Made by a program: the position numbers and the translations under genes. Positions 19,701-25,509 of a DNA stretch of 64,000 bases are shown one piece after another. The DNA is from Candidatus Hydrogenedentota bacterium (GTDB taxonomy: Bacteria > Hydrogenedentota > Hydrogenedentia > Hydrogenedentales > JAEUWI01), in NCBI GenBank assembly GCA_019637335.1, contig JAHBVV010000007.1, forward strand, positions 124,001-188,000, in the 5' to 3' direction. Position 1 is the first letter of the stretch, and each line of letters starts with the position of its first letter. Below the pieces are notes generated by a model. It was not told where the DNA came from and searched no databases. It was given only the letters and a program-made list of their open reading frames with translations.

Positions 19701-21037
19701 GGAACGGCGAGGCGAGCGCCGAGGAACTGGCCGGGGCGAACGACTTCGATAAGGCGGCCCCGATATTCGCGGAGATCCTGCCGGAAGAACTCGCCCAGAA
19801 GCAGATCCGCGGCAATCAGCCGGCCACCTTCACGCTGCCGGTAAACAACGCGTACCGCGTGCGCGTTACGGCGACGATTCCGGAGACGGGCCAGTCGGTG
19901 CAGTCGGACGCCTCGACGTTTGAGATCCGGAACGGCGTCGACAACGACGACAACGGCTACCTCGACTTCCCATTCGAGGACCTCGTTAACGATGGTTCGC
20001 GCTGGGTGCGATCGGTGAGCAGCGCGAACTGCAACCGGCGGGTGCTGATGCATGCCTGGCGCGGATCCAATATTCCGGGCCGCAATATCGAGGCGACGCT
20101 GGCCAATCCGGCCAATCCCCAACAATTGCTCACGCTGGCCGTGCCGCACGGCCTCGCCGCGGATGGCGAGGAGGCGATACTGGTAGCCGCCATCGCCTGC
20201 GACGCGGAAAGCCTGTTCACGCGTCGCGGCGCCGAGGGCATTGGCGCGCCGCCGGAGGATTTTGTAGCGGGCACGGCGTGGCTTTCGGTCATGGTCATCG
20301 TGCGCGAATTGGGCGCGCCGACGTTTGCGCCGGTGAGCGACGCGCGGCTGGCGCAACGCCCGATCACCCTCTCGCTCAACCGCCTGAACTTCTCGCCCGA
20401 GGATGAGGCGACGTTCTACCACTTCGGGACTGAGATTGTATCCGACGAGGCCACCGGCTTCGACGTGATTCCCGGCGAAAGCGCGTGGTCGGACACGGGC
20501 GTGACGAACCCGGCGTCTACCGGAAATACCCTGACGGCGCGCGTTGCGCGGCAGGGCGCCTTTGTCGCGCTGGAGTCCCTGAAGCCGCCGATTCTCGTAA
20601 GCGTTCCCGATATCGGCGTCGGGGTGAACCTTGGCGAGGTTCGCGTCAACGAAACCGTCGAGGTTCCGGTAACGATCAGCAATATCGGCGGCGAACGGCT
20701 TATCGGCGCGGTCGAGTTGCGGGATCCATCCGGCGTGTATTCGATCATTGGCGGCGCAAGCTATAACCTGGGCCATGGCGAGTCGCACCAGTTCCTCGTT
20801 CGCTTCGCGCCGCGCGAAGAAAACACTTATGCGGCCACGCTGGCCTATTCCGGCGACCCGAAGGGCCTGATCGTCACCGACGTGCGCGGGATGGGCCTTC
20901 CGCCGAAGGGCTTCGGATGCGGGGCCGGATCGGGCGGGGCGGCGTCGCCGTGGAGCAATGTGCTGGTGATCGGAGCGGCGCTGGCGGTGCTGCTTTACCG
21001 CCCGAGGCGGCGGTCGGGTGTGCGGGTGGAGGGTTAG
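7796..21037 (+). CDS. Giant exported multidomain adhesin-like protein (4413 aa)
   Basis: A signal peptide (residues 1-36, hydrophobic AAAVAILVLGSALGAF) precedes a mosaic of extracellular beta domains. Residues about 160-640 hold three repeats of roughly 160 residues (INPVNDAP, NEDTANPPGA, DPDT). Residues 640-905 and 1212-2147 hold nine cadherin-like repeats of about 135 residues (NEDT, GTLTL, GLxYRGxLNFNG, NDxGNTGxGGGG, VND). Residues 905-1212 hold three further cadherin/Ig-like domains. Residues 2247-2882 hold about four DUF11 domains, and 2888-3360 ASH/HYDIN-like domains. A cadherin domain lies near 3455-3560 and a final ASH-like domain near 4260-4375. About 18 EF-hand loops occur in four blocks (about 2741-2784, 3055-3300, 3563-3742, 3802-3984). 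The C-terminus has GCGAG, a hydrophobic helix and an RPRRR tail, resembling GlyGly-CTERM-type sorting signals. GGAG lies 6 bases before the ATG. Probable role: calcium-stabilised surface adhesion; inferred. Confidence 0.93.
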   Translation: MIRFTRGRLLPRPRAAAVAILVLGSALGAFPARGQTAPSAGGNITATDLAGDPLAIVEDTLTRTDFRASGITLSDAEGTPTQIRLTAVSGGTVTRNGGMAIAIGESGTGEALTLTGTMIDLEFVPAANRDTNATITYRVVDPAADPDSAASTITITITPVNDAPSISDGTLAAVNEDATNPPGASVASLFGGSFSDPDTNPASSLSGIAVTGDPANAAQGVWQFSPQGDGRWFAVTPAMATALSDTNALYLSAATLIRFLPAANYDGAVSPLTVRALDNTNALAFSNNAGPNITRQLNNVSTNGGSTPISASTASLNTSINPVNDAPSAANATLAAIDEDTANPPGATVSSLFGGSFSDPDTTPPPSLSGIAVVGDPVAPSQGVWQYSPDGGVNWFAVSDGIITLSNTNALFLSAATRVRFVPAANYDSTVTGLTVRVLDNTNALAFSSNAGAVETRQVHNVTTNGGTTAISAATYAINTSINPVNDAPTISNATLAAVNEDTANPPGATVSALFGPGFTDVDGSMAGIAVVSDPNNASQGSWQYAPDGTNWFAISNGPALSNTNALYLSAATSVRFLPALNYDGAVSPLTVRGIDNSNALPFSSNTGSTEQRQTHDVSTNGTPTPISAGTALLNTSLIAQNDDPTFAMFPGPQVVNEDTDLFFNNANGNRIVLADVDIGASDIRATLVVSNGTLTLSGTAGLTAVSGNGTSNVSLDGSLSEVNESLNGLRYRATLNYNGPDTLQVTINDLGHTGAGGGGDVMMSATITVNAVNDPPTFAQFPGAQVVDEDTDLVFNSGNGNRIQFADVDLGSNDMRATLSVTNGTLTLATTVGLSSVTGNGTGTVVIEGPLTPVNNAVNGLIYRGVLNYFGPDTLQAAINDLGNTGSGGGTDVVASAGITVNPVNDPPTQAVNTTLVVNQGAGALISNARLRYTDVDDDDATLVYTVVTPPANGSINLGASFTQGDINSSAVTYTHDGSGTTSDSFVFNVRDDDLATSANATFNITVNQRPVVVTPIADVSVNENAANTVFNVNANFSDPEAGPLTFTVQNVTNGGIFSATPSFSGATLTIPYAPDSPGIATITVRATDSGAAFVEDTFTVSVNDAPVANDDPGFSTPEDTAITIDVLLNDTDLTASGAPGTLNPASVTVVTPPANGMTSVNPANGRITYTPSSNFNGADSFTYTVNDTNSPPATSNAATVSVTVDPVNDPPSLSVPGATQMVDEGSSLTFSLANGNAIIPTDIDADETALPAGGVRLTLSATKGTLSLATTSGLVNVSGNNTSNVAFDGTVTGATAALNGLVYTPNPLENGAETITVHLSDKGNTGAGGILTDNGVINVQIASVNDPPAVTVPGPQTVNEDVTTAITGVSIADPDAGSGNLTVTLSVGQGRLGVNAAAAGGVTAGNISGNNTSALTLTGTLTQLNNTLATLTFRTALNLVAAQTITVLANDNGNTGGPAETDSATIAITVTPQNDDPTFANFPGVAQNVNEDTNLQFSTANANRITLADVDIEENNPGGEIRAILTVSNGVLTPNGMAGLSTATGYGSGSVTIQGSLASVNAALNGLTYRGNLDFNGTDTLTATINDLGNTGAGGGGNVVQAVTINVIAVNDPPVITLPAPQTVNEDTNLAFSAADGNAITVTDADANEAPGDLVVTLAVSSGTLTLASTAALTSNTGNGTASISMTGSLAAIGAALDGLVYRGNLHFNGNDTLNITANDQGHTGSGPAGMAAGSLAITVSAVNDPPQLTLPGAQTINEDTTAIIPGISVTDVDAGSGNLTVSLSVVSGRLRVSETVSGGVPALAIGNNNTNAITLTGTLGQLNITLPTLSFTSALNNRNNQTLSVSVDDQGNTGSGGNQMAAGTVALNIVAINDDPVLTLPAAQSIDEDTSLIFSTSNANALSVDDVDVAEAPGQLRVTLGVANGRLTLGTTAGITLVTGTGVGEAGFTFTGTVNAINTALDGLTYQPNAHFNTEAGGSEALTVIVNDQGFTGLGGGGDITGSVTIHIAGINDDPVVTVPGAQVVDEDTDLTFAGSISVADLDLAETPGGTLRVQLAANEGGFTLASTAGLSIEAPATGTSDAAIAFTGNAASVNSALNGLRYRGAQDFNGSDTITITVNDQGNTGQGGGGDIVATIPVTVTPVNDAPVASNALISPAEPLRSEDLVASYTFTDVDGDAESGTTIRWFRDGALQPAFNDMTTVPMSATVEEEVWLFRVVPSDGLLAGAEVESNQVRIRPVANVQVSISRNPLSAVPGETITYAIQVRNLGPSPVGGATVTAAIPAALQNATWTCTDCGTSGSGAINQTVDLAAGQTVVYRLTALVDPSATGDLVFTASASGPAIVFETDPSDNTATNTVPLRPEATLAATISADRSSAQPGDTIQYTFTATNNGPSDARGVRFTDAPDANTALVTGSVTASAGSVARGNGASDTDVDVAIGTIPLGATVTIRYSATVAAPFPAGGMRQVCNRGLFYGLAGNPDVNFVDAQPPAEQCTEIESVIAISATLVSALHTDANANGEINPGDTVRYTVRLANSGDGGANTVVYENPAILNANLVVDSISSMPPAAAINTGAGGFSLTLDRLEGLDSGAPGANEATITFDVNVRNPMSAGESLLITQGSVTYAEAPSGADPVLTDDPQAAVIPGSDAVPVDAEGNILRPAPTVTRVAAAPQLVVRKADDIPRNEEKRPGETIEYTVTIENRGNQGASELVYRIPFRDGEISEAELQQVDGSSPLSDLAGALLTNFNALDTNHSGGLSAQELQGSLFALTPAQFNELDFSDARLTLIQDSITVDGAPASNEGTATSLELSLGTLNGRNPLFTNGPIITVGYAVRLQPVLRQGVTVIRYQGSLSSAELDPVLSDDPETINVPGDATLTSVRAIPELIVDPEILTIDFGDQDIDDGRTPARTVTLTNAPNATSNLTFSFVGLEGASLREFVITSDTRQLVLRPGQSRIIEIAFDPDSIGNKRASLRVESDDPDDGAVDINLSGRALDSDIRVTPTALNFGKRNLLAGPTNPQSVSIINDGLGILTLDSVTLTCGPDVFPVMTGARFDALDLNGDGVLTQGIGVRRELELAVDLFDLAEAIMEAFGELDADGSNDLDAAEIDARFPFLTPERFAALDTDASGELGASELAAAMQLAMFAGQLLASFDDFDTAPPAGLDFNEGQSILPDLSEAQFALFDADGDGVMSKAELDERRRIAEIARQLQADFAGLDADRNGSLSGAEIDSYAPPLTPGRFAVLDTDADGELSRAELEASDSSLAAGIVSSFAALDTDASGGLTIVEVNAACAFQVFSDSGETSLETAQSRLVRIVFNPSTEGIKTGTLRIEANQTGQGTPMVSKVSLAGIGNRTPRIVGQNPVTTLEDTPVTIILDNLIVDAPLLNFPEEVTLAFQPRPADANYTRDGNAIIPNENFNGVLFVPVTVRDGNIASNIWNLRIDVTKVNDPPTDIRLSNNTILENQVLDTVIGRFTTTDPDIGDLHIYTLVPDDPLTDDDDHIDNEYFGIVADQLVSRAVFDYETRNRYTILVRSRDPEGLSVERAFQIRILDQPDDEDNSVAAEVLLDNFDTADANGDGLITFGETLRLLPGFTRERFDTLNTEVEVSLADLETGANHTSAAQTLFDNFDQTDGNRNGSLTLIEARRTVPSLTPEAFAYLDFDGSGTLSPSELQAGILVHNDLSSLAARFDSLDRDGSGLLTFDELPEDLRALNRALFERLASNAGLSRRELENQVTCKLVEGSAVLIEPSGDLLAPPGASLLNVTFNAEADVNVASACGADDIVFTYDIAAESILLTDLAEYFLQNRVALDANFDGVLSEAEVAPSRIGLTPERFAALDFNGDGGLSTEELEAAVILSDLAEALLDAFAALNTDNSTGLSFAETLASGLDLDTLRYNILDLNGNGVLTREELEAEADLPGFLLGNFASLDANASGGLSITEVRALLPGLSQTRFRNLDADGNGEASAEELAGANDFDKAAPIFAEILPEELAQKQIRGNQPATFTLPVNNAYRVRVTATIPETGQSVQSDASTFEIRNGVDNDDNGYLDFPFEDLVNDGSRWVRSVSSANCNRRVLMHAWRGSNIPGRNIEATLANPANPQQLLTLAVPHGLAADGEEAILVAAIACDAESLFTRRGAEGIGAPPEDFVAGTAWLSVMVIVRELGAPTFAPVSDARLAQRPITLSLNRLNFSPEDEATFYHFGTEIVSDEATGFDVIPGESAWSDTGVTNPASTGNTLTARVARQGAFVALESLKPPILVSVPDIGVGVNLGEVRVNETVEVPVTISNIGGERLIGAVELRDPSGVYSIIGGASYNLGHGESHQFLVRFAPREENTYAATLAYSGDPKGLIVTDVRGMGLPPKGFGCGAGSGGAASPWSNVLVIGAALAVLLYRPRRRSGVRVEG

Positions 21038-21055
21038 CGGGCGGTAGAGCCCGCT
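21036..21055 (+). terminator. Hairpin after the giant gene
   Basis: AGCGGGC and GCCCGCT form a perfect 7-bp stem with a 6-base loop that begins in the stop codon of the giant gene. No T-run follows, so it may be a weak terminator or just a 3'-end stabilising hairpin. Confidence 0.35.
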
Positions 21056-21095
21056 CATGACGCGTTGCGTAACCCATTAAGGGAGAAAATGGACA

Positions 21096-21135
21096 GCGGC
21101 TTCGCCGCCTGGCAGGCGGGGACGCCTGCGCTCCC
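21096..21135. repeat. Dispersed palindromic element, copy 1
   Basis: Two adjacent hairpins, GCGGCTTCGCCGC (21096-21108) and GGCAGGCGGGGACGCCTGC (21111-21129), are followed by GCTCCC. The same arrangement recurs at 38898 and 44434. The 510 bases between the giant gene and anmK hold only this element, the hairpin above and the putative promoter at 21388; several short open frames there look accidental. Confidence 0.6.
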
Positions 21136-21387
21136 AGCCTTTGGCGCTTCCTTGTTTGCACGTGCTGTAACGTGGTTTGCATGAGGCAAATATGGGGATC
21201 TTGAGGCATGGTTTTTCGGACCAGGATGAAACATTGCCCCTGACCGCTGGCGCTCAATCGAAGTTCCGCGCCCTCAAGCCTTCGCCGCGGAGCCGCGGCG
21301 CTTGAACGTGGCGCACGTGGCTCCCTTTGAAATTTCAGTGCGGGCGGGTGGACGGTTCGCGGTTCGGGAAAGCACCGGACGGACCAG

Positions 21388-21416
21388 TTGCCCGCGATGC
21401 ACAGGTGTGCTACAGT
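21388..21416 (+). promoter_or_regulatory. Putative sigma70-like promoter for anmK
   Basis: TTGCCC (21388-21393) and TACAGT (21411-21416) are separated by 17 bases. The predicted start point is about 125 bases before the anmK ATG. Each hexamer departs from consensus in two positions, so support is moderate. Confidence 0.4.
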
Positions 21417-21547
21417 CATGCTGGATTGTCAACTGTTTTCCGGTCGCGCGCGGCCAGCCTGTGCGCGGTTGGAGGACGACGGCCCGCACCGGGAATTGCG
21501 TGCGCCGGTGTACTGTTCAGGCCGCGTGGCCGCACGGGGAGAGCCTA

Positions 21548-22705
21548 ATGGACTTGCGCGTCATCCAGAAGAAACAGGCCCGTTTCTGCGTGGGCCTCAT
21601 GTCGGGAAGCTCCTGCGACGGCATTGACGCCGTGCTGGTGCGGATCAAGGGCACGGGCCGCAGCCTGGTCATGAAACTGATCGAGCATCAGACCTTTCCG
21701 TTCCCGCAGGCCCTGAAGAAGCGGCTTCTGGACGAGCACATGAGCGCGCGGGACGCGTGCGTGCTGGACTTCGAGTTGGGCGAGCGGCTGGCGGAGGCGG
21801 CGCAGGGCGTGATCGGGGGCATCGAAGACGAGAGCATGATCGTTGATTTTATCGCGTCCCACGGCCACACCGTCGCGCACATGCCGCCCCGATCGAATGA
21901 GCGCGTCGGGACGATGCAGATCGGCCAGCCCGCGATTATCGCGGAGCGCACGGGCCTGCCCGTCGTATCCGACTTCCGGCCGCGCGACATGGCCGCCGGC
22001 GGTCAGGGCGCGCCGCTGGTCCCCTACGCCGACTGGCTTCTGTTCCACAAGGTGAGCCGCCCGGTGTGCTGTTTGAATATCGGCGGCATCGCGAATTTCA
22101 CGTCGGTCACCCCGGAATTCCGGAAGGTGCTCGCGTTTGACACCGGCCCGGGCAACATGGCCATTGACGGCGCGGTACGCATCCTGACGCGCGGGCGGGA
22201 GGAGATGGACACGGACGGGGAGATGGCCGCGAAGGGCATGATCATCGACGAGTTCCTGGAGTATCTCCTGGACCACCCGTATTTCGAGAAGCTTCCGCCG
22301 AAGAGCACGGGCCGCGAAGAATTCGGGGTCAATGTCTATCTGCGCGACGCGCTGGCGAACCGGTCGGAGCATTCGGCGGAGGACCTGGTCGCGACGGTCA
22401 CGGAGGCGGTGGCGCGTTCAATCCTCGCGGCCTACGATCGCTTTATCAAGCCGGAGAACCCCGCCGAGCACATCATCGTGGGCGGAGGCGGGGCGCACAA
22501 CAAGGCGTTGATGAAGCGGCTGAAGGCGGGCTTCAATGGGGCTCAGGTGTTTACGAGCGACCAGTACGGGATCCCGATCGCGGCGCGCGAGGCCATCGCG
22601 TTCGCCATCCTGGGCAACGAGTGCGTCATGGGCACCCCCGCCAACGTGCCGCACGCGACGGGCGCGGAGAAGCGGGTCATCCTCGGCAATATAACGCCGG
22701 CCTGA
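21548..22705 (+). CDS. anmK: Anhydro-N-acetylmuramic acid kinase
   Basis: AnmK cleaves the 1,6-anhydro ring and phosphorylates anhydro-MurNAc to MurNAc-6-phosphate with ATP, a step in cytoplasmic recycling of peptidoglycan. From ATG 21548 the product is 385 residues, near the usual 370. The nucleotide-binding opening GLMSGSSCDGIDAVLVRI (residues about 15-32) matches the family's GLMSGTSxDGxD. Further family motifs are IASHGHTVAH (near 102), CLNIGGIANFT (near 175), FDTGPGNMAIDGAV (near 198) and VGGGGAHNKALMKRL (near 315). An upstream extension of 82 residues is Cys/Arg/Trp-rich and not conserved, whereas the chosen ATG follows GGGGAGAG. The gene stands alone after the giant surface gene. Confidence 0.95.
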   Translation: MDLRVIQKKQARFCVGLMSGSSCDGIDAVLVRIKGTGRSLVMKLIEHQTFPFPQALKKRLLDEHMSARDACVLDFELGERLAEAAQGVIGGIEDESMIVDFIASHGHTVAHMPPRSNERVGTMQIGQPAIIAERTGLPVVSDFRPRDMAAGGQGAPLVPYADWLLFHKVSRPVCCLNIGGIANFTSVTPEFRKVLAFDTGPGNMAIDGAVRILTRGREEMDTDGEMAAKGMIIDEFLEYLLDHPYFEKLPPKSTGREEFGVNVYLRDALANRSEHSAEDLVATVTEAVARSILAAYDRFIKPENPAEHIIVGGGGAHNKALMKRLKAGFNGAQVFTSDQYGIPIAAREAIAFAILGNECVMGTPANVPHATGAEKRVILGNITPA

Positions 22706-22776
22706 GCGCCGGCGGCTTGGTCCGAACCGGCGCGGCGTGTGCGAGCGCGGCGCCGGTCCAACGGGAGGACAGGGGT

Positions 22777-25509
22777 TTGAACATCGTGTTGAGGTCTTTA
22801 ACGGTCCTTTTGGCCGTGGTGTTGATCGCGGGCTGCCCGCCGGCCAACTTGCGGCCGATCGCCGACGCGGGCCCGGACCAGACGGTGGAGCAGGGCTCCA
22901 CGGTAATCCTGGACGGATCGGGCTCTTCCGACCCCGAGGGCGGCGCGCTTTCGTATCAGTGGCAGTTTGTCGCGCGTCCCGGCGGGAGTATGGCCACGCT
23001 TTCGGGGGTTGGATCGGTCTCGCCGAGCTTTGTGGCGGACCGCCCGGGGACCTTTACCTTGCGGTTGACGGTCTATGACAGCGGGGGCGCGAGCGCGTCC
23101 GACACGGTAAGCATCACGGTGACCGGGATGCTTGCGACCGTACCCAATCTGCCTGGGCAGACGGTTGCGGAGGCCGAGGCCTCGCTGGCTGGCGCGGGCC
23201 TGACGCGCGGCGCCATCACCGAGGAATTCAGCAATACTGTGCCAATCGGCCAGATTATTCGCACGTCGCCGGCTCCGGGCGCGGAGGTGGATCCGGGGAG
23301 CAGCGTGAATATCGTGGTGTCGCTCGGCCCCGAACCGGATGATGATGTGGACGTTCCCGACCTGGCCGGCCTGACGCGGGCGGAGGCGGAATCCGCGCTT
23401 GCGGACGCGGGCCTGATCCTGGGAGAGGTGGGCTTCAGCGCCCCGGGTGACGCCACGCCCGGCACGGTGATCGGGCAGGACCCCGCGGCGGGCGAACGCG
23501 CGGACGAAGGCAGCGCGGTTTCCATCATAATCGCGCTGGAACCCATCGATATCCAGCGCGAGCACACCATCAACCTGCTGGAGAGCACCGGGGATCCGGC
23601 GGGCGCGAATATGGCGCGGCCCGACGATGCGCGGGCGGATTCCACCACGGGAGAAATCTTCATTACCGCGCGCCTGACGCCCCATATCGCCGTATACGAC
23701 ACGGCGACGGAGTCCATCGCGCGCACGATGGACAGTGGCTTTGCGCATCCCGGCGAGAAGCGCCTGTTTCTCGCGCCCGGCGACGCGGCAATCTATGTAT
23801 ACGACGTTGGTAGCGGCGTGCTGGCGCGCATGGACCGCGCGACCGGCGCGGTGACCGCGAGCGCGGCGCTGGACGGTCCCCTGGCCGACGCGGTGGTCGA
23901 TCCCGGCGCGAACCGGGTATACGCGATCCTGCGGACCAGTCCGGGCCTTCGCGCCCTGCATGCCGCGACCCTGGTGGAAGCATCCACGTCCACCGCGATC
24001 GACGGGGCCACGGGCGACGCGGCGCTGGACCCGGCGGGCAAGCTGCTCGTGCTGAATACGGAGACGGAGTCCTCGGACGGCGAGCTGCGCACCTATGATC
24101 CCGCGTCGGACACGGTCGAGACCACGGTTACGTTCGACATGCCCGGGTCCGGGGCGCTCACGGCGCGCCAGCTCGAACTCGACCCGTCCGGGACGCGCTT
24201 CTTCGTTCGGACGGACACCGCGCTCGGAATCTTCAACATGAACGGGTCCAACGGCCGCGTGTTGCCGCTGGCGTCGCAATACCGCAGCGCGGATATGGCC
24301 TACGATCCGGCCTCCGGGCGCCTGATTGCGGCGGTCCTGGAGCTGCCCGCGCTGAACGCCGCGGCCCGGCGCGGCGTGGCGCTGCTCACGTTTAATCCCA
24401 ACCTCGGCCAGAGCACGGCGCCGCAGGAGAGCTTCACGCTCGGCGAGCAACACGGCGCGCTGGCGGTGGACACCGGATCGAATTTCGTGCTGGCGACGGA
24501 CCCCGGCACGGGCACGGTGTGGACGCTGCAAACGAGCCCCTTCCCCCCCACGCCGTCGGTCTTCGAGATCGGATCGGGCATCGGACCGATCGTGGCGGCG
24601 GGCGGGCGCGTATTCGGCGGCGATCGCTTCGCGAACAGCCGGCTTTTCTGGTGGATTCCGGAGAGCGCCACGGTGGATCAATTCGACGCGGGCCTGTGGC
24701 CGGCTCCGATTCATCTTGAGGCGGCTGGCAATACGCTCACCGTACTCAACGCGTGGGACAGCACGGTTTCCCGCTTCGATGTGTCGGGATCGCCGGTCCT
24801 GGACGCGACCATCGCGACCGGTTTTTCCGTGGCCGCATCGGAGCGCCTGCCCTCGCTTGCGGTGGAGCCATCCGGCGGACGGATCGCGGTCGCGTATCCG
24901 GAGTTTGCCGAAGTGGCGATTCTGGACGCGGCGACTGGCGGCCGGTTGCGCACACTGGCGGTTCCGAGTTTTGGTTCCGGCGCGCAACCGGAGGGATCCG
25001 GGCAGTTGCAGATCGCATTCGTCCAGGACGCCGGGAGTCTGTTTTTCGTGTTTGATCGCCTCTCCCGGGTGCTGCGCCGCTTCGACGCCGGCGACAGTTT
25101 CACGCCCTTGAGCACGGCCAATCTGGGCGGGCTGCTTACCGGCATGGCGGACGCGCCCGAGCACGGCTGGCTCTTCCACGATCCCGATCATGGCGTGTTC
25201 TTCGTGGGGCCGCTTGAGGTCAGCCTCACCAGCGGGACCGCGACCGGGGCCAGCCTGCCGGCCACGCAGACGGTTATCGCGGCGGACACCGCGCTCGACG
25301 TCTACTGGACCGTGACGCAGACCGCTATCAGCGGTGGCCTTGAGGTTACCCTGAATACGGTAAACCGGCGCGATTACTCGGTCGGAGACGTTTCGTTCAC
25401 CCTGCCGGGTCCCCTTCCGGTTCCGCCGGAATTCGCGTTTGACACCGCCAACCGCCGCTTTTACGTGGCGTATCCGCATACGTCGGAACTGGAAGCCTAT
25501 CGCTATTGA
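22777..25509 (+). CDS. Lipoprotein with PKD-like, two PASTA and beta-propeller domains
   Basis: The 910-residue product starts at TTG 22777, chosen because GGGAGG lies 8 bases upstream and the N-terminus then becomes a clean lipoprotein signal (hydrophobic run ending LIAGC, lipobox Cys near residue 20). Residues about 27-115 form a PKD-like Ig domain (DAGPDQTVEQGSTVILDGSGS). Residues about 125-190 and 195-260 are two PASTA domains (PNLPGQTVAEAEASLAGAGL and PDLAGLTRAEAESALADAGL). The rest, about 265-910, is a beta-propeller-like region of short repeats (NRVYAI, GRLIAAV, RRFYVAYP). PASTA domains elsewhere bind muropeptides, so cell-wall binding is possible. The stop overlaps the start of the next gene. 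Confidence 0.85.
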   Translation: MNIVLRSLTVLLAVVLIAGCPPANLRPIADAGPDQTVEQGSTVILDGSGSSDPEGGALSYQWQFVARPGGSMATLSGVGSVSPSFVADRPGTFTLRLTVYDSGGASASDTVSITVTGMLATVPNLPGQTVAEAEASLAGAGLTRGAITEEFSNTVPIGQIIRTSPAPGAEVDPGSSVNIVVSLGPEPDDDVDVPDLAGLTRAEAESALADAGLILGEVGFSAPGDATPGTVIGQDPAAGERADEGSAVSIIIALEPIDIQREHTINLLESTGDPAGANMARPDDARADSTTGEIFITARLTPHIAVYDTATESIARTMDSGFAHPGEKRLFLAPGDAAIYVYDVGSGVLARMDRATGAVTASAALDGPLADAVVDPGANRVYAILRTSPGLRALHAATLVEASTSTAIDGATGDAALDPAGKLLVLNTETESSDGELRTYDPASDTVETTVTFDMPGSGALTARQLELDPSGTRFFVRTDTALGIFNMNGSNGRVLPLASQYRSADMAYDPASGRLIAAVLELPALNAAARRGVALLTFNPNLGQSTAPQESFTLGEQHGALAVDTGSNFVLATDPGTGTVWTLQTSPFPPTPSVFEIGSGIGPIVAAGGRVFGGDRFANSRLFWWIPESATVDQFDAGLWPAPIHLEAAGNTLTVLNAWDSTVSRFDVSGSPVLDATIATGFSVAASERLPSLAVEPSGGRIAVAYPEFAEVAILDAATGGRLRTLAVPSFGSGAQPEGSGQLQIAFVQDAGSLFFVFDRLSRVLRRFDAGDSFTPLSTANLGGLLTGMADAPEHGWLFHDPDHGVFFVGPLEVSLTSGTATGASLPATQTVIAADTALDVYWTVTQTAISGGLEVTLNTVNRRDYSVGDVSFTLPGPLPVPPEFAFDTANRRFYVAYPHTSELEAYRY

